Source of the DNA: Streptomyces sp. NBC_01803
GTDB lineage: Bacteria > Actinomycetota > Actinomycetes > Streptomycetales > Streptomycetaceae
Length of the DNA stretch: 64,000 nucleotides
Assembly: GCF_035917415.1 (NCBI RefSeq)
Contig: NZ_CP109073.1
Span: forward strand, 3,122,501 to 3,186,500
Direction of reading: 5' to 3'
Shown: positions 17,523 through 25,916 of the stretch, piece after piece
Layout: the number at the start of each line of letters is the position of its first letter
How positions within the stretch are numbered: the stretch's first letter is position 1
Notes under the pieces: generated by a model
What the model was told of the DNA's origin: nothing
What the model saw: only the letters and a program-made list of their open reading frames with translations
Database searches by the model: none
Made by a program: the position numbers and the translations under genes

Positions 17523-17692
17523 ATGCCCGTAGCCGCCAAGGCGCACCTCAGGAGCGCCCGCCCCTCCCGCGACCTGGCGGCGGCCGAACGGTGCTGGGCC
17601 GGGGGTTGGGCCTGACCGTGTTCCACCGCCACGACCGGGACGGCTCGCCGGGCGACCACTCGCTCCTCGCCCTCGACGCCGCGACACGATCC
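17523..17692 (+). pseudogene. Frameshifted N-terminal remnant of a VOC (glyoxalase-fold) gene
   Basis: From the ATG at 17523 the frame gives MPVAAKAHLRSARPSRDLAA then AERCWA, the start of a VOC-family protein, and stops at codon 31. The next conserved stretch, GLGLTVFHRHDRDGSPGDHS, continues in another frame from about 17600, so a base has been lost near 17590. Similarity ends by about 17690. Both metal-binding halves are incomplete. Confidence 0.65.
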
Positions 17693-17769
17693 GGGCCGTC
17701 ATCCGCCGGTCGCGGGAACACGGCCCGCCTTCGGCCGCCGAACGGAGGCGCGCGGCCCGCCGCCGGGCG

Positions 17770-18495
17770 TCAGCCGGCGACCGCCCCGGCCCGCCAGTGG
17801 TAGAGCGTCATGGCGACGCTGGTGGCCAGGTTGTAGCTGGAGACTCCGGGGCGCATCGGCAGGGAGATCAGCTCCGCCGCCCGCGCCTTCACCTCGTCGG
17901 ACAGGCCCGCGCGTTCCGAGCCGAAGGCCAGCACCGCGCCGGGCGCCGGGCGGACCGCGGCGATGTCCCGGCCGGCCGGGTCGAGGGCGTAGAGCGGCCC
18001 GGTGGGCGGGGAGGCGAGGTCGGCGCGGCTGACGGGCAGTGCGAAATGCAGTCCGGCGGCGGCGCGCAGGACCGTGGGGTGCCAGGGGTCCGCGGTGCCG
18101 GTGGTGATCACGCCCGCTGCCGCCATGCCCGCCGCGAGCCGGATCACGGCGCCGATGTTCCCGAGGTGGCGGGGGTTGTCCAGCAGCACCACGGGAGCCG
18201 TGCGCCCGGTGGCGGCCGGCGGGCGGGGGGCGGGGACGGCGAGGGCGGCGACGCCGGTGGGGTGCGGGCGGGGGACCACGCGGCGCAGCCCGTCCACGCC
18301 GGTCTCGGTCAGCAGCGCGGCCAGCGGCTCGGTCAGGTCGGGGGCCAGCCGGCGGGCCAGATCGAGCGCGGCGGCCTTGTCGGCCGCCACCGCGAGCGGA
18401 ATCTCCGCGCCGAAGCGCAGCGCGTGCTTCAGCGCGTGGAAGCCGTCCAGCAACACAGCCCGGGGGGCCAGTTCGCGCCAGCGGCCGTCGGTCAC
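17770..18495 (-). CDS. SpoU/TrmH-family RNA 2'-O-methyltransferase
   Basis: A 241-residue SPOUT methyltransferase. The three family motifs are present: LLDNPRHLGNIGAVIR, LAFGSERAGL and SLPMRPGVSSYNLATSVA. It methylates a ribose in tRNA or rRNA; the target is not readable from sequence. The N-terminal substrate-binding part is short. The GTG start overlaps the HTTM stop (GTGA), so it is coupled to that operon. Confidence 0.9.
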   Translation of the reverse strand: MTDGRWRELAPRAVLLDGFHALKHALRFGAEIPLAVAADKAAALDLARRLAPDLTEPLAALLTETGVDGLRRVVPRPHPTGVAALAVPAPRPPAATGRTAPVVLLDNPRHLGNIGAVIRLAAGMAAAGVITTGTADPWHPTVLRAAAGLHFALPVSRADLASPPTGPLYALDPAGRDIAAVRPAPGAVLAFGSERAGLSDEVKARAAELISLPMRPGVSSYNLATSVAMTLYHWRAGAVAG

Positions 18496-19766
18496 TTCGC
18501 CCAGGCCGGGGCGCGCTCCGGCACCTCGGCGGCGGCGTCCGGCGGCGGGGGCGGGGTGCGCCGCAGACGGCGGCGCACCGGCTCGGCGGCCCGCCGGGCG
18601 CGGGAGCCGAGCCACAGCAGGAAGGCGGTGGGCAGGAAGACGCTGTCCATCGCGATCATGGCCATCGAGAAGAACGGTAGGCCGAGCAGCACGGCGATCC
18701 CGATGTGCTCGCCGATCATCAGCACCAGCAGGCAGTTCTTCGCTTTCCGGTTCAGCAGCGTGAACGGGAACATCACCTGCATGAAGACCGTGGCGTAGGT
18801 GAGGATCATGACGATCGGCCCGCTGTTGACGAGGATGTCGGTCAGCTCGGGCCAGACGTTGAAGTAGTCGAGCCGCACCGGGTAGTAGACGGCGGTGCCG
18901 TCCTGCCAGCGCGAGCCCTGGATCTTGTACCAGCCGGCCGTGGAGTAGATGACGCAGACCTCGGCCATGATCACGAACAGCGCGGCGTTGTGGATCAGGT
19001 TGGCGACGATGTCGGAGACGATGCGCGGCTCGCCGGGGGCGTATCGCCGGACCAGCCACCAGAAGCCGTGCGCGAGCCACATGCCGGTGAAGAACAGGCC
19101 CCAGATCCAGCTGTCCAGCTTCCCGCCGAGCAGACTCGCCATCAGCGCGGCGCCCAGCACCACCCACAGCGTGACGCCCACCGGGTCACGGCCCGGCCGC
19201 CCCTCCTCGCGCTCGGCACGGCGCGCGTCCAGCGACCAGACCCGGCCGCAGCGGGTGAGGACCAGGTACATCGACATCAGGTGGATGACGTTGTCGCCGC
19301 CGTCGCCGAGGAAGACGCTGCGGTTCTGGAGCGAGAGCACGCCGACCATGAACAGCAGGGACATCGCCCGGGTCCGCCACCCCAGCAGCAGGCCGACGCA
19401 GGCGAGGATCACCAGGTGGTAGACGAACTCGAACCAGAGCGTCGAGTCGGACCACAGCAGCACGGTGAACGCCTGGTTGCCGCTCACGTGCCGGGTGGCC
19501 AGGTCGAAGCCCCAGGGCGCGTCGGGCCCGTACATCTCGTGCCGGTGCTCCCACTCGTGCAGCAGGAACAGCAGCATCGTCGTCGCGAAGCCGATGCGGA
19601 CGACGGCCGTCTGGTAGGGGCCGAGGACGCGCCGGGTGACGTTGCCGATCCCCCGGCCCAGGGCGGCGTCGAAGCTCTTGCCCAGGCCGCGGAACGGCGA
19701 CGGCGGGTCGGCCGGGCTCCCGGGGGCGGCGGTGGTGCCGCCGGATCGCTGCGCGGGCACGGTCAC
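18492..19766 (-). CDS. HTTM-domain membrane protein
   Basis: A 424-residue multispanning protein with the horizontally transferred transmembrane (HTTM) domain related to vitamin K-dependent gamma-carboxylase. There are about eight hydrophobic segments, with GDGGDNVIHLMSMYL and AGWYKIQGSRWQDG as family landmarks. The GTG at 19766 overlaps the DUF5819 stop, which decides the start. It is paired with a DUF5819 protein; the two probably form a membrane complex of unknown activity. Confidence 0.85.
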   Translation of the reverse strand: MTVPAQRSGGTTAAPGSPADPPSPFRGLGKSFDAALGRGIGNVTRRVLGPYQTAVVRIGFATTMLLFLLHEWEHRHEMYGPDAPWGFDLATRHVSGNQAFTVLLWSDSTLWFEFVYHLVILACVGLLLGWRTRAMSLLFMVGVLSLQNRSVFLGDGGDNVIHLMSMYLVLTRCGRVWSLDARRAEREEGRPGRDPVGVTLWVVLGAALMASLLGGKLDSWIWGLFFTGMWLAHGFWWLVRRYAPGEPRIVSDIVANLIHNAALFVIMAEVCVIYSTAGWYKIQGSRWQDGTAVYYPVRLDYFNVWPELTDILVNSGPIVMILTYATVFMQVMFPFTLLNRKAKNCLLVLMIGEHIGIAVLLGLPFFSMAMIAMDSVFLPTAFLLWLGSRARRAAEPVRRRLRRTPPPPPDAAAEVPERAPAWAK

Positions 19767-20515
19767 GGCTGCTCTCCTTCGTCGTCCTGGGCGAGAGCGC
19801 CCCGCGGCAGGTCCTCGGCGGTGACGGCCCACCAGTCGAGCTCTTCGTAGTAGGTGTCGGTGTCGTAGTTCTCGGCGCGCCAGTCCGGCGCCGGGACGCG
19901 GGTGGTGGAGGAGCGGAGCTGGAGGCGCTCGACGGCGTCCAGGTCGAGATCGGTCTCCTCGCCGAGCCGCAGCAGCGCGATGCGGTGCACATAGCTCGCG
20001 GACAGCTCGCCGCGCTGGCCGACCGGATCGCCGTCCTCGTTGTGCGCGCCGACGTAGAAGTCCCAGGCCCGGCGCATCAGGTTCTGGGCGGTGTGGCTGG
20101 GCAGCGGGTTGTGCCTGATGCCCTCGACGTCGATGGCGCCCAGGTCGAGCCAGTCGGTGATCTCGGTCCCGCCGTCCGCGCCGCGTACCTCGGCCCGGAC
20201 CTCAAGGCCCTCCTGCCGCTGGAGGGGGTTGGGCGCGAACAGCTTCCAGTTCTGCTCGAACTCCGGATAGATGTAGCCGCGCACGGTGTCCCGGTAGTCC
20301 TCGCTGAGGGTGTTCGACGGGGCCACGAAGAGGAAGACCATGGCCAGGTGCCAGACCGTGTAGACGGCCACCGCGCCGACCGCCACCGCGACGGTCAGCC
20401 GGGCGGGCAGGGACAGCGCGCCGAGGCTGACGGACTCCGTCGGCACTTCCGGCCCGGCCGCGGGGTGGGCGTCGTGTTCGGCGTCGTGCTCCGGTGCCGT
20501 GTCGGATGGCAGCAT
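19763..20515 (-). CDS. DUF5819 family membrane protein, HTTM partner
   Basis: A 250-residue protein with a cytoplasmic Asp/His/Pro-rich N-terminus, one transmembrane helix (about residues 40-65), and a soluble outer domain that begins NTLSEDYRDTVRGYIYPEFEQ and has the conserved NWKLFAPNP. It is the first gene of the DUF5819-HTTM-SpoU run, each overlapping the next by 4 bases. No function is established. Confidence 0.8.
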   Translation of the reverse strand: MLPSDTAPEHDAEHDAHPAAGPEVPTESVSLGALSLPARLTVAVAVGAVAVYTVWHLAMVFLFVAPSNTLSEDYRDTVRGYIYPEFEQNWKLFAPNPLQRQEGLEVRAEVRGADGGTEITDWLDLGAIDVEGIRHNPLPSHTAQNLMRRAWDFYVGAHNEDGDPVGQRGELSASYVHRIALLRLGEETDLDLDAVERLQLRSSTTRVPAPDWRAENYDTDTYYEELDWWAVTAEDLPRGALAQDDEGEQP

Positions 20516-20679
20516 GCTCGGCTCGTTCCACGGGACTACTAGGACCGCTCTGGGTTGACCCGTGCACCGTACCTGCCGCCGGGCCGCCTTGGCAGGTCAA
20601 GGTCCCGGATCGCGCCCGGCCGGGGACGCATCCCCGGCGGGGGCGCCCCGGCGGCCGAACAGCCGCCTAGGGTGGGGAC

Positions 20680-21882
20680 ATGAGTCGCGCGACCGAGACC
20701 TCCATCTTCACCGAGATGACCGAGCTGGCCCACCGCACCGGCGCGGTGAACCTCGGCCAGGGCGTGCCCGAGCTCGACTCTCCCCCCGCCCTGCTGGCCG
20801 ACGTGTCCGCCGCCGTGCTGGCCGGGCGGAACCAGTACCCGCCCGCCTTCGGCTTCCCCGCCCTGCGCGCGGCCGTGGCCGCGCACCAGCGTGAGCACTA
20901 CGGACTGGACTACGCGCCGGACGGCGAGGTGCTGGTGACGACGGGCGCCACCGAGGCGCTGGCCTCGGCGTTCCTGGCACTGACCGGGCCCGGCGACGAC
21001 ATCGTCACCTTCGACCCCTGCTACGACGCCTATCCGGCGGGCGCCCGGCTCAGCGGCGCCCGGCTGGTGACCGTGCCGCTGGCCGCCGACGGCGACGGCT
21101 TCGCCCTCGACGCGGACGCGCTGCGCGCCGCCGTCACCGGCGCGCGCCGCCCCCGGCTGCTGGTGCTCAACTCGCCGCACAACCCGACCGGCAAGCTCTT
21201 CACACCCGAGGAGCTGGCGACGGTCGCGGACGTCTGCCGCGCGCACGATCTGACGGTGGTCACCGACGAGGTGTACGAGCACCTGGTCTACGACGGCGGC
21301 CGGCATGTGCCGATCGCGACGCTGCCCGGGATGCGGGAGCGGACGCTCGTGATCTCGTCGGCCGGGAAGACGTTCAACGTCACCGGCTGGAAGGTCGGCT
21401 GGATCTGCGGCCCGGCGCGGCTGGTGGCGGCGGTCGCCTCCGTCAAGCAGTGGCTCACCTACGCCTCCGGCACCCCGTACCAGGAGGGCATCGCGCGGGC
21501 GCTCGGCTCGGTGCGGGAGTGGTCGGCCGGGCTGCGCGCGACGCTCACCGCCAACCGGGACCTGCTCGGCGCGGGCCTGGCCGAGGCGGGGTTGCGCCCC
21601 TACCGGGCCGACGCGGGGTATTTCCTCCAGGCGGACATCAGGCCCTGGGGGTTCACGGACGGGCTGCGGTTCTGCCGCGAGCTGCCGGAACGGGCCGGGG
21701 TGGTCGCGATCCCGACCTCGGCGTTCCAGCAGGGGGCGGACGCCGCGCCGTGGCTGGTCCGCTTCTCGTTCTGCAAGCGCCCGGAGTCGATCCGCGCCGC
21801 GGTGGAACGGCTCGCCGCCGTCCCGGCCGGAACCGGGGGACCGGCGGGGATCACAGGACGAACGGCTCCCCCGCCTCGCTGA
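20680..21882 (+). CDS. Class I PLP-dependent aminotransferase
   Basis: A 400-residue fold-type I aminotransferase. The cofactor Lys lies in SSAGKTFNVTGWKVGW (about residue 227), the Asp that holds the pyridine nitrogen in TDEVYEHLVYDG, and the substrate carboxylate Arg in WLVRFSFCK. It resembles the N-succinyldiaminopimelate/kynurenine aminotransferase and cysteine-conjugate lyase group; the exact substrate is uncertain. Its 3' end overlaps the convergent rhodanese gene by 32 bases. Confidence 0.88.
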   Translation: MSRATETSIFTEMTELAHRTGAVNLGQGVPELDSPPALLADVSAAVLAGRNQYPPAFGFPALRAAVAAHQREHYGLDYAPDGEVLVTTGATEALASAFLALTGPGDDIVTFDPCYDAYPAGARLSGARLVTVPLAADGDGFALDADALRAAVTGARRPRLLVLNSPHNPTGKLFTPEELATVADVCRAHDLTVVTDEVYEHLVYDGGRHVPIATLPGMRERTLVISSAGKTFNVTGWKVGWICGPARLVAAVASVKQWLTYASGTPYQEGIARALGSVREWSAGLRATLTANRDLLGAGLAEAGLRPYRADAGYFLQADIRPWGFTDGLRFCRELPERAGVVAIPTSAFQQGADAAPWLVRFSFCKRPESIRAAVERLAAVPAGTGGPAGITGRTAPPPR

Positions 21883-22186
21883 CCAGCGCCCGGCCCGAGT
21901 CCTCCCAGGCGTGCAGGCCGCCGTGCACGTTGGCCACGTCGATGCCGTGCTGCGCCAGATAGGCGGTGACCTGCGCGGACCGGCCGCCGACCTTGCACAC
22001 CACGTACAGCCGCTCGTCCCCGGCGTGCTCGGTGATCTCGCCGACCCGCTCCACGACCTGCCCGATCGGGATGTGCAGCGCGCCCTCGACATGTCCCGCG
22101 GCCCATTCGTCGGGCTCCCGGACGTCGAGCAGCGGGGCGCCCTCGGGCACGGCGTCGGCCGTCACGGTCGGAAGTGCGAAGCTCAT
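21851..22186 (-). CDS. Single-domain rhodanese-like sulfurtransferase
   Basis: A 111-residue rhodanese domain. The active-site loop is CKVGGRSA after LYVV, with the catalytic Cys present, and LLDVREPDEWAAGHVEGALHIP gives the conserved N-terminal half. It probably handles persulfide sulfur. A J-domain protein gene starts 10 bases upstream on the same strand. Confidence 0.92.
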   Translation of the reverse strand: MSFALPTVTADAVPEGAPLLDVREPDEWAAGHVEGALHIPIGQVVERVGEITEHAGDERLYVVCKVGGRSAQVTAYLAQHGIDVANVHGGLHAWEDSGRALVSEAGEPFVL

Positions 22187-22195
22187 GTCCCGACC

Positions 22196-23017
22196 CTATC
22201 GGGCCAGCAGCGCGGTCAGTTCGGCCTCCTTGGCCGCCACCCGCTGCCGCAGCTCCTCGGCGATCTCGGCGAGCATCCGGTCCGGGTCGTCCCCGGCCAT
22301 CCGCAGCATGGAGCCGATCGCGCTGTCCTCCAGCGCGGCGGCGGCGTCGGCCAGCAGCTCCTTGCGCTCGGCCAGCCACTCCAGGCGCGCGTACAGCTCA
22401 TCGGCCAGGTCGCGTTCCGGACCGTGGCCGGGGCCCGGGCCGCCGCGCTCCCACTCGGCGGCCAGGTCGCGCAGGGCGTCCTCGTCGCCGCGCGCGTACG
22501 CCTGGTTGACGCGGGTGAGGAAGGCGTCGCGGCGGTCGCGTTCGGTGGCGTCCGACACCAGGTCGGGGTGGCACTGGCGGACCAGCTCGCGGTACAGGCG
22601 GCGGGCCTCCTCGCCGGGGCGGACCCGGGGCGGCTCCCGCACGGACTGCTCGGTGAGCATGGCGTACGCCTCGGGGCCGAAGCCGTCGGAGCCGAGCCAG
22701 CCCTGGAACAGCTCGGAGACCTGCGGCATGGGCGCGGCGGCGGCGCGCGCCTCGTGGGCGCGGCGCTGGTCCTCGGGGTCGCCGGTCCTGGCCGCGACGG
22801 CCTCCGCGATCCGCGCGTCCAGCTCCTCCAGGTGCGCGTAGAGGGGGCCGAGGCGCCGCTCGTGCAGCCGGGAGAAGTTCTCCACCTCGATCCGGAAGGT
22901 CTCCACCGCGATCTCGAACTCGATCAGCGCGGTCTCCGCGGCGTGCACCGCGCGCTCCAGCCGCCGCGTCGCCTCGTCGGCTCCCGCCCGCGTTCCCGCC
23001 TCGCTGTTGTCCGTCAC
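22196..23017 (-). CDS. J-domain-like coiled-coil protein
   Basis: A 273-residue, charged, mostly helical protein. Residues about 145-185 resemble a DnaJ J-domain: ARRLYRELVRQCHPDLV with the invariant HPD, then FLTRVNQAYARGD. Long coiled-coil helices flank it (about 15-75 and 205-270). It may recruit DnaK to a specific client. It is only 10 bases upstream of the rhodanese gene. Confidence 0.75.
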   Translation of the reverse strand: MTDNSEAGTRAGADEATRRLERAVHAAETALIEFEIAVETFRIEVENFSRLHERRLGPLYAHLEELDARIAEAVAARTGDPEDQRRAHEARAAAAPMPQVSELFQGWLGSDGFGPEAYAMLTEQSVREPPRVRPGEEARRLYRELVRQCHPDLVSDATERDRRDAFLTRVNQAYARGDEDALRDLAAEWERGGPGPGHGPERDLADELYARLEWLAERKELLADAAAALEDSAIGSMLRMAGDDPDRMLAEIAEELRQRVAAKEAELTALLAR

Positions 23018-23057
23018 CCGCCCAGCCTAGGGCCTGTCCGGTGATCCCCGGCGGGTG

Positions 23058-23471
23058 TCAGGGACGGAACTCCCCCGGGCAGCCCTTGGCCTCTTCCGGC
23101 AGGTGGGACTCGGCCCAGCGGGTCAGCTCGGCCAGGGCCGGGCGGAGCCCGAGCCCGGCGTCGGTCAGCCGATAGCTGACGCGCAGCGGGGGGCCTTCCT
23201 GCACGTGGCGGGTGACCAGCCCGGCGTGGACCAGCTCGCTGAGCCGGTCGGACAGCATGCGCTCGCTGATGCCGGGGACGGCGCGCTTGAGCTCCGCGAA
23301 GTGGCCGGGGCCGCTCATCAGGGCGGCGATGACGACGCCGGTCCAGCGCTTGCCGAGCAGCAGGAAGACGCGCTGGAGCGCGGACTCGGGCTCGGTGCAG
23401 AGCGCGATGTCGGCGGGCTTCCCGGTCCGGGGGCCGTGCTCGCCGCCTGTCGCGGCGTCGGCTTCCAGCAT
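23058..23471 (-). CDS. HxlR-family transcriptional regulator
   Basis: A 137-residue winged-helix regulator with the HxlR core: LLLGKRWTGVVIAAL, FAELKRAVPGISERMLSDRL and a wing VSYRLTDAG. Relatives sense quinones, aldehydes or oxidants. It is divergent from an azoreductase gene 101 bases away, its likely target. The spacer contains an imperfect GTAC-N9-GTAC repeat near 23535-23552 that might be the operator. Confidence 0.88.
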   Translation of the reverse strand: MLEADAATGGEHGPRTGKPADIALCTEPESALQRVFLLLGKRWTGVVIAALMSGPGHFAELKRAVPGISERMLSDRLSELVHAGLVTRHVQEGPPLRVSYRLTDAGLGLRPALAELTRWAESHLPEEAKGCPGEFRP

Positions 23472-23572
23472 GATTCCAGCCTACTCGAAGGGAGCAAGTG
23501 CAGAAAAGTAAGCCCCTGTGATATTAATAGCTGCGTACGGCCTTGCAGTACCTAATCTACCCGGAGGACATC

Positions 23573-24223
23573 ATGGCCACGCTCCTGCACCTCGACTCCT
23601 CCCTCAACGGCGACACCTCCGTCTCCCGCGAGGTGACGCGCAGCTTCCGCGAGGCGTGGGAGGAGCAGCACCCGGAGGGCACCGTCGTCTACCGCGACCT
23701 CGCCGCCGACCCGCTGCCCCACCTGACCGCCGGCGCCTTCTACGCCTCCCTCACCCCGGCCGCCGAGCGGACGCCCGAGCAGCGCTCGGACTTCGCGCTG
23801 CGCGACGCGCTGACCCGGGAGCTGGAAGAGGCCGACGCGGTCCTGATCGGTGCCCCGATGTACAACTTCGCCATCCCCTCCACGCTCAAGGCGTGGCTGG
23901 ACCACGTGATCGTCCTCGGCCGTACCGCCTACACCGAGCAGTCGGCGCTGCTGGGCAAGCCGGTCACCCTCATCGCCAGCCGCGGCGGCTCCTACGCGCC
24001 CGGCACCCCGCAGGAGGGCAACGACTTCGCCGAGCCGCACCTGCGGTACGTCTTCGGCACCGTGCTCGGCATGGACCTGCACTTCATCGTTCCCGAGCTG
24101 ACCCTCGCCCGGACGACCCCGGCCATGGCGGACCTCATCGACGCGGCCGACGCCTCGCGCGCCAAGGCCCACGACGACGCCAGGGCCAAGGCCAAGACGC
24201 TGGCGGCGCGGCTCGCGGCCTGA
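23573..24223 (+). CDS. FMN-dependent NADH-azoreductase / quinone reductase
   Basis: A 216-residue flavodoxin-fold enzyme of the AzoR group: LHLDSSLNGDTSVSREVT at the N-terminus for FMN phosphate, APMYNFAIPSTLKAWLD for the isoalloxazine ring, and SRGGSYAPG. It reduces azo dyes and quinones with NADH. The ATG at 23573 follows GGAGGA by 4 bases. It is probably induced through the neighbouring HxlR protein. Confidence 0.92.
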   Translation: MATLLHLDSSLNGDTSVSREVTRSFREAWEEQHPEGTVVYRDLAADPLPHLTAGAFYASLTPAAERTPEQRSDFALRDALTRELEEADAVLIGAPMYNFAIPSTLKAWLDHVIVLGRTAYTEQSALLGKPVTLIASRGGSYAPGTPQEGNDFAEPHLRYVFGTVLGMDLHFIVPELTLARTTPAMADLIDAADASRAKAHDDARAKAKTLAARLAA

Positions 24224-24266
24224 CCGCCGACACCTGAAACCGCCAACGCCTGAAACGGCCGCCGGC

Positions 24267-25535
24267 CTACCGGGCGGCCCCCGCCGGACGGACCGGCCGG
24301 TCCGTGCCCTGGCCCGGCATGCGCGGGGCGGCGGCCGGCCGCTGTCCTGTCACGTCCCGCAGGCTCCGCGTCAGCCGCCCGGCGGTGAACGAGACCCCGT
24401 GCACGAACCGCATCGCGGGCCCGAACGACGGCGCGCTCAGCAGCCCGGCGAAGAACAGCCCGGCCCGCGACGACTCGAACCCGCCGCTCAACGCCGGCGC
24501 CCGCGTCCCGCGCACGGTCCGCAGGCCGTCGCGCAGCGTCCGGTCCAGCAGGTCGAGCCGCCGCAGATCGGGCACGAAGCCGGTGGCGGCGATCACGTGC
24601 CCGGTCTCGATCACCTCGGGACGGCCCCCGGCCGACGCCACCGTCAGCCGCACCCCCGCCCCGGACGGCTCGGCGCGCAGCAGCCGCAGACCGAGCCGCA
24701 CCGGAACGACGCCCTCGAACCGTTCGCGCAGCCACCAGGCGCCGGCCGGGCCGAGCGCGGTGGCCACGATGTGCGCGCGGACCGCCTCCGGCAGGCGGCG
24801 CACCGCCCACGGCAGCTCGGACCACACCCACGTCGTCCAGCCGGTGCCCAGCCCGCTGTGCGGAGCGCGCAGGCCCGCGAGCCCGCCACGCCGCAGCGGC
24901 GCGGGCGGGGTGTCCCAGCGCAGGCCGCCGGCGCGGGCCACGACCGTGGGCCTGGCCCCGGCCTCGGCCAGCAGCGCGGCGGTCTCCAGGGCCGCCTGCC
25001 CGGCGCCCACCACCGTCACATCCGCGCCCCGGAACCGACCGAGGTCGCGGTGGTCACTGCTGTGCGAGACCAGCTCGGCGGGCAGCCCGCGCAGCGCGCC
25101 CGGCAGGTGGACGAACGGCATCACGCCGACCGCCAGCGCCACGTTCCGGGCGGCGAGCCGCTCGCCGTCCACCGCCTTGACCTCGAAGCCGTCGGCGTGC
25201 GGGGCCACGGCGATGATCTCCCGCTCCTCGACGGGCGGCGTCAGACGCTCGGCGAACCACAGCCCGTACCGCGCGAAGGCGTCGACGGGCAGCGGGACGC
25301 CGTGCTCCGGGCGCACGTCGTGCGCCGCGCAGTAGGCGGCGAGGGTGCGCTCCCGGGTCGGCTCGGACAGATCGGTGGCCCAGGGCTCGGACTTCAGGAA
25401 CATCCCGGCGGGCATGTGGTCCCGCCAGGACGCCATCGGTCGGCCGAAGACGCGGGTGTCCAGCCCGGCCGCCGCCGCGTGCGCGGCGATCGACAGTCCA
25501 TAGGGCCCGGCGCCCACCACTACGAGGTCATGCAT
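24267..25535 (-). CDS. FAD/NAD(P)-dependent oxidoreductase, flavin monooxygenase-like
   Basis: A 422-residue protein with an N-terminal FAD Rossmann motif (VVVGAGPYGLSIAAHA, residues about 5-20) and a second nucleotide motif (VTVVGAGQAALETAALL, about 170). The layout and ATGFVPDL sequence fit lysine N-hydroxylase/FMO-type enzymes. In Streptomyces relatives often neighbour an ATP-grasp ligase; here only a fragment of such a gene remains directly upstream (25596-25712). Confidence 0.8.
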   Translation of the reverse strand: MHDLVVVGAGPYGLSIAAHAAAAGLDTRVFGRPMASWRDHMPAGMFLKSEPWATDLSEPTRERTLAAYCAAHDVRPEHGVPLPVDAFARYGLWFAERLTPPVEEREIIAVAPHADGFEVKAVDGERLAARNVALAVGVMPFVHLPGALRGLPAELVSHSSDHRDLGRFRGADVTVVGAGQAALETAALLAEAGARPTVVARAGGLRWDTPPAPLRRGGLAGLRAPHSGLGTGWTTWVWSELPWAVRRLPEAVRAHIVATALGPAGAWWLRERFEGVVPVRLGLRLLRAEPSGAGVRLTVASAGGRPEVIETGHVIAATGFVPDLRRLDLLDRTLRDGLRTVRGTRAPALSGGFESSRAGLFFAGLLSAPSFGPAMRFVHGVSFTAGRLTRSLRDVTGQRPAAAPRMPGQGTDRPVRPAGAAR

Positions 25536-25595
25536 GTCGCCTCACCGCTCACTTTCCTGTCGCTTCTCTCGGTGTCTGTGTTCTCGGTGTCTCCG

Positions 25596-25712
25596 TCAAG
25601 GCCGCTGTCTCCCGCCGAGGGACCGCGGGAGCGCGGCCAGTGCACCGTGGCGGAACGGATGGCGGTCGAGCCGGAGCAGCAGGGCGGGCACCTCGGTATC
25701 GAGCGGCGACAT
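25596..25712 (-). pseudogene. N-terminal remnant of an ATP-grasp ligase gene
   Basis: A 38-codon minus-strand frame begins MSPLDTEVPALLLRLDRHPF then RHGALAALPRSLG, and stops. The first part matches the start of the Streptomyces ATP-grasp carboxylate-amine ligases found beside FAD oxidoreductases. The remaining several hundred codons are missing, and the FAD enzyme gene follows 60 bases later, which points to an internal deletion. Confidence 0.55.
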
Positions 25713-25916
25713 GCCACCGATCTTTCACGGCGGTTCCCGGCCCGGTGAGCGACGCCTCGATCGGCCTACCGGAAAGCGTTCACCCGGCGCATTGAAGGGA
25801 TCGTGTGCTTAATACGGCAACGGCGAGGCCGGGCGAACCGGATGGTAAGCCACGAACGGGTGAAGTTGCCTCTGTTTGCTGTCATTTGGAGCGATCTTCT
25901 GTTTACCGTCCGGTGC

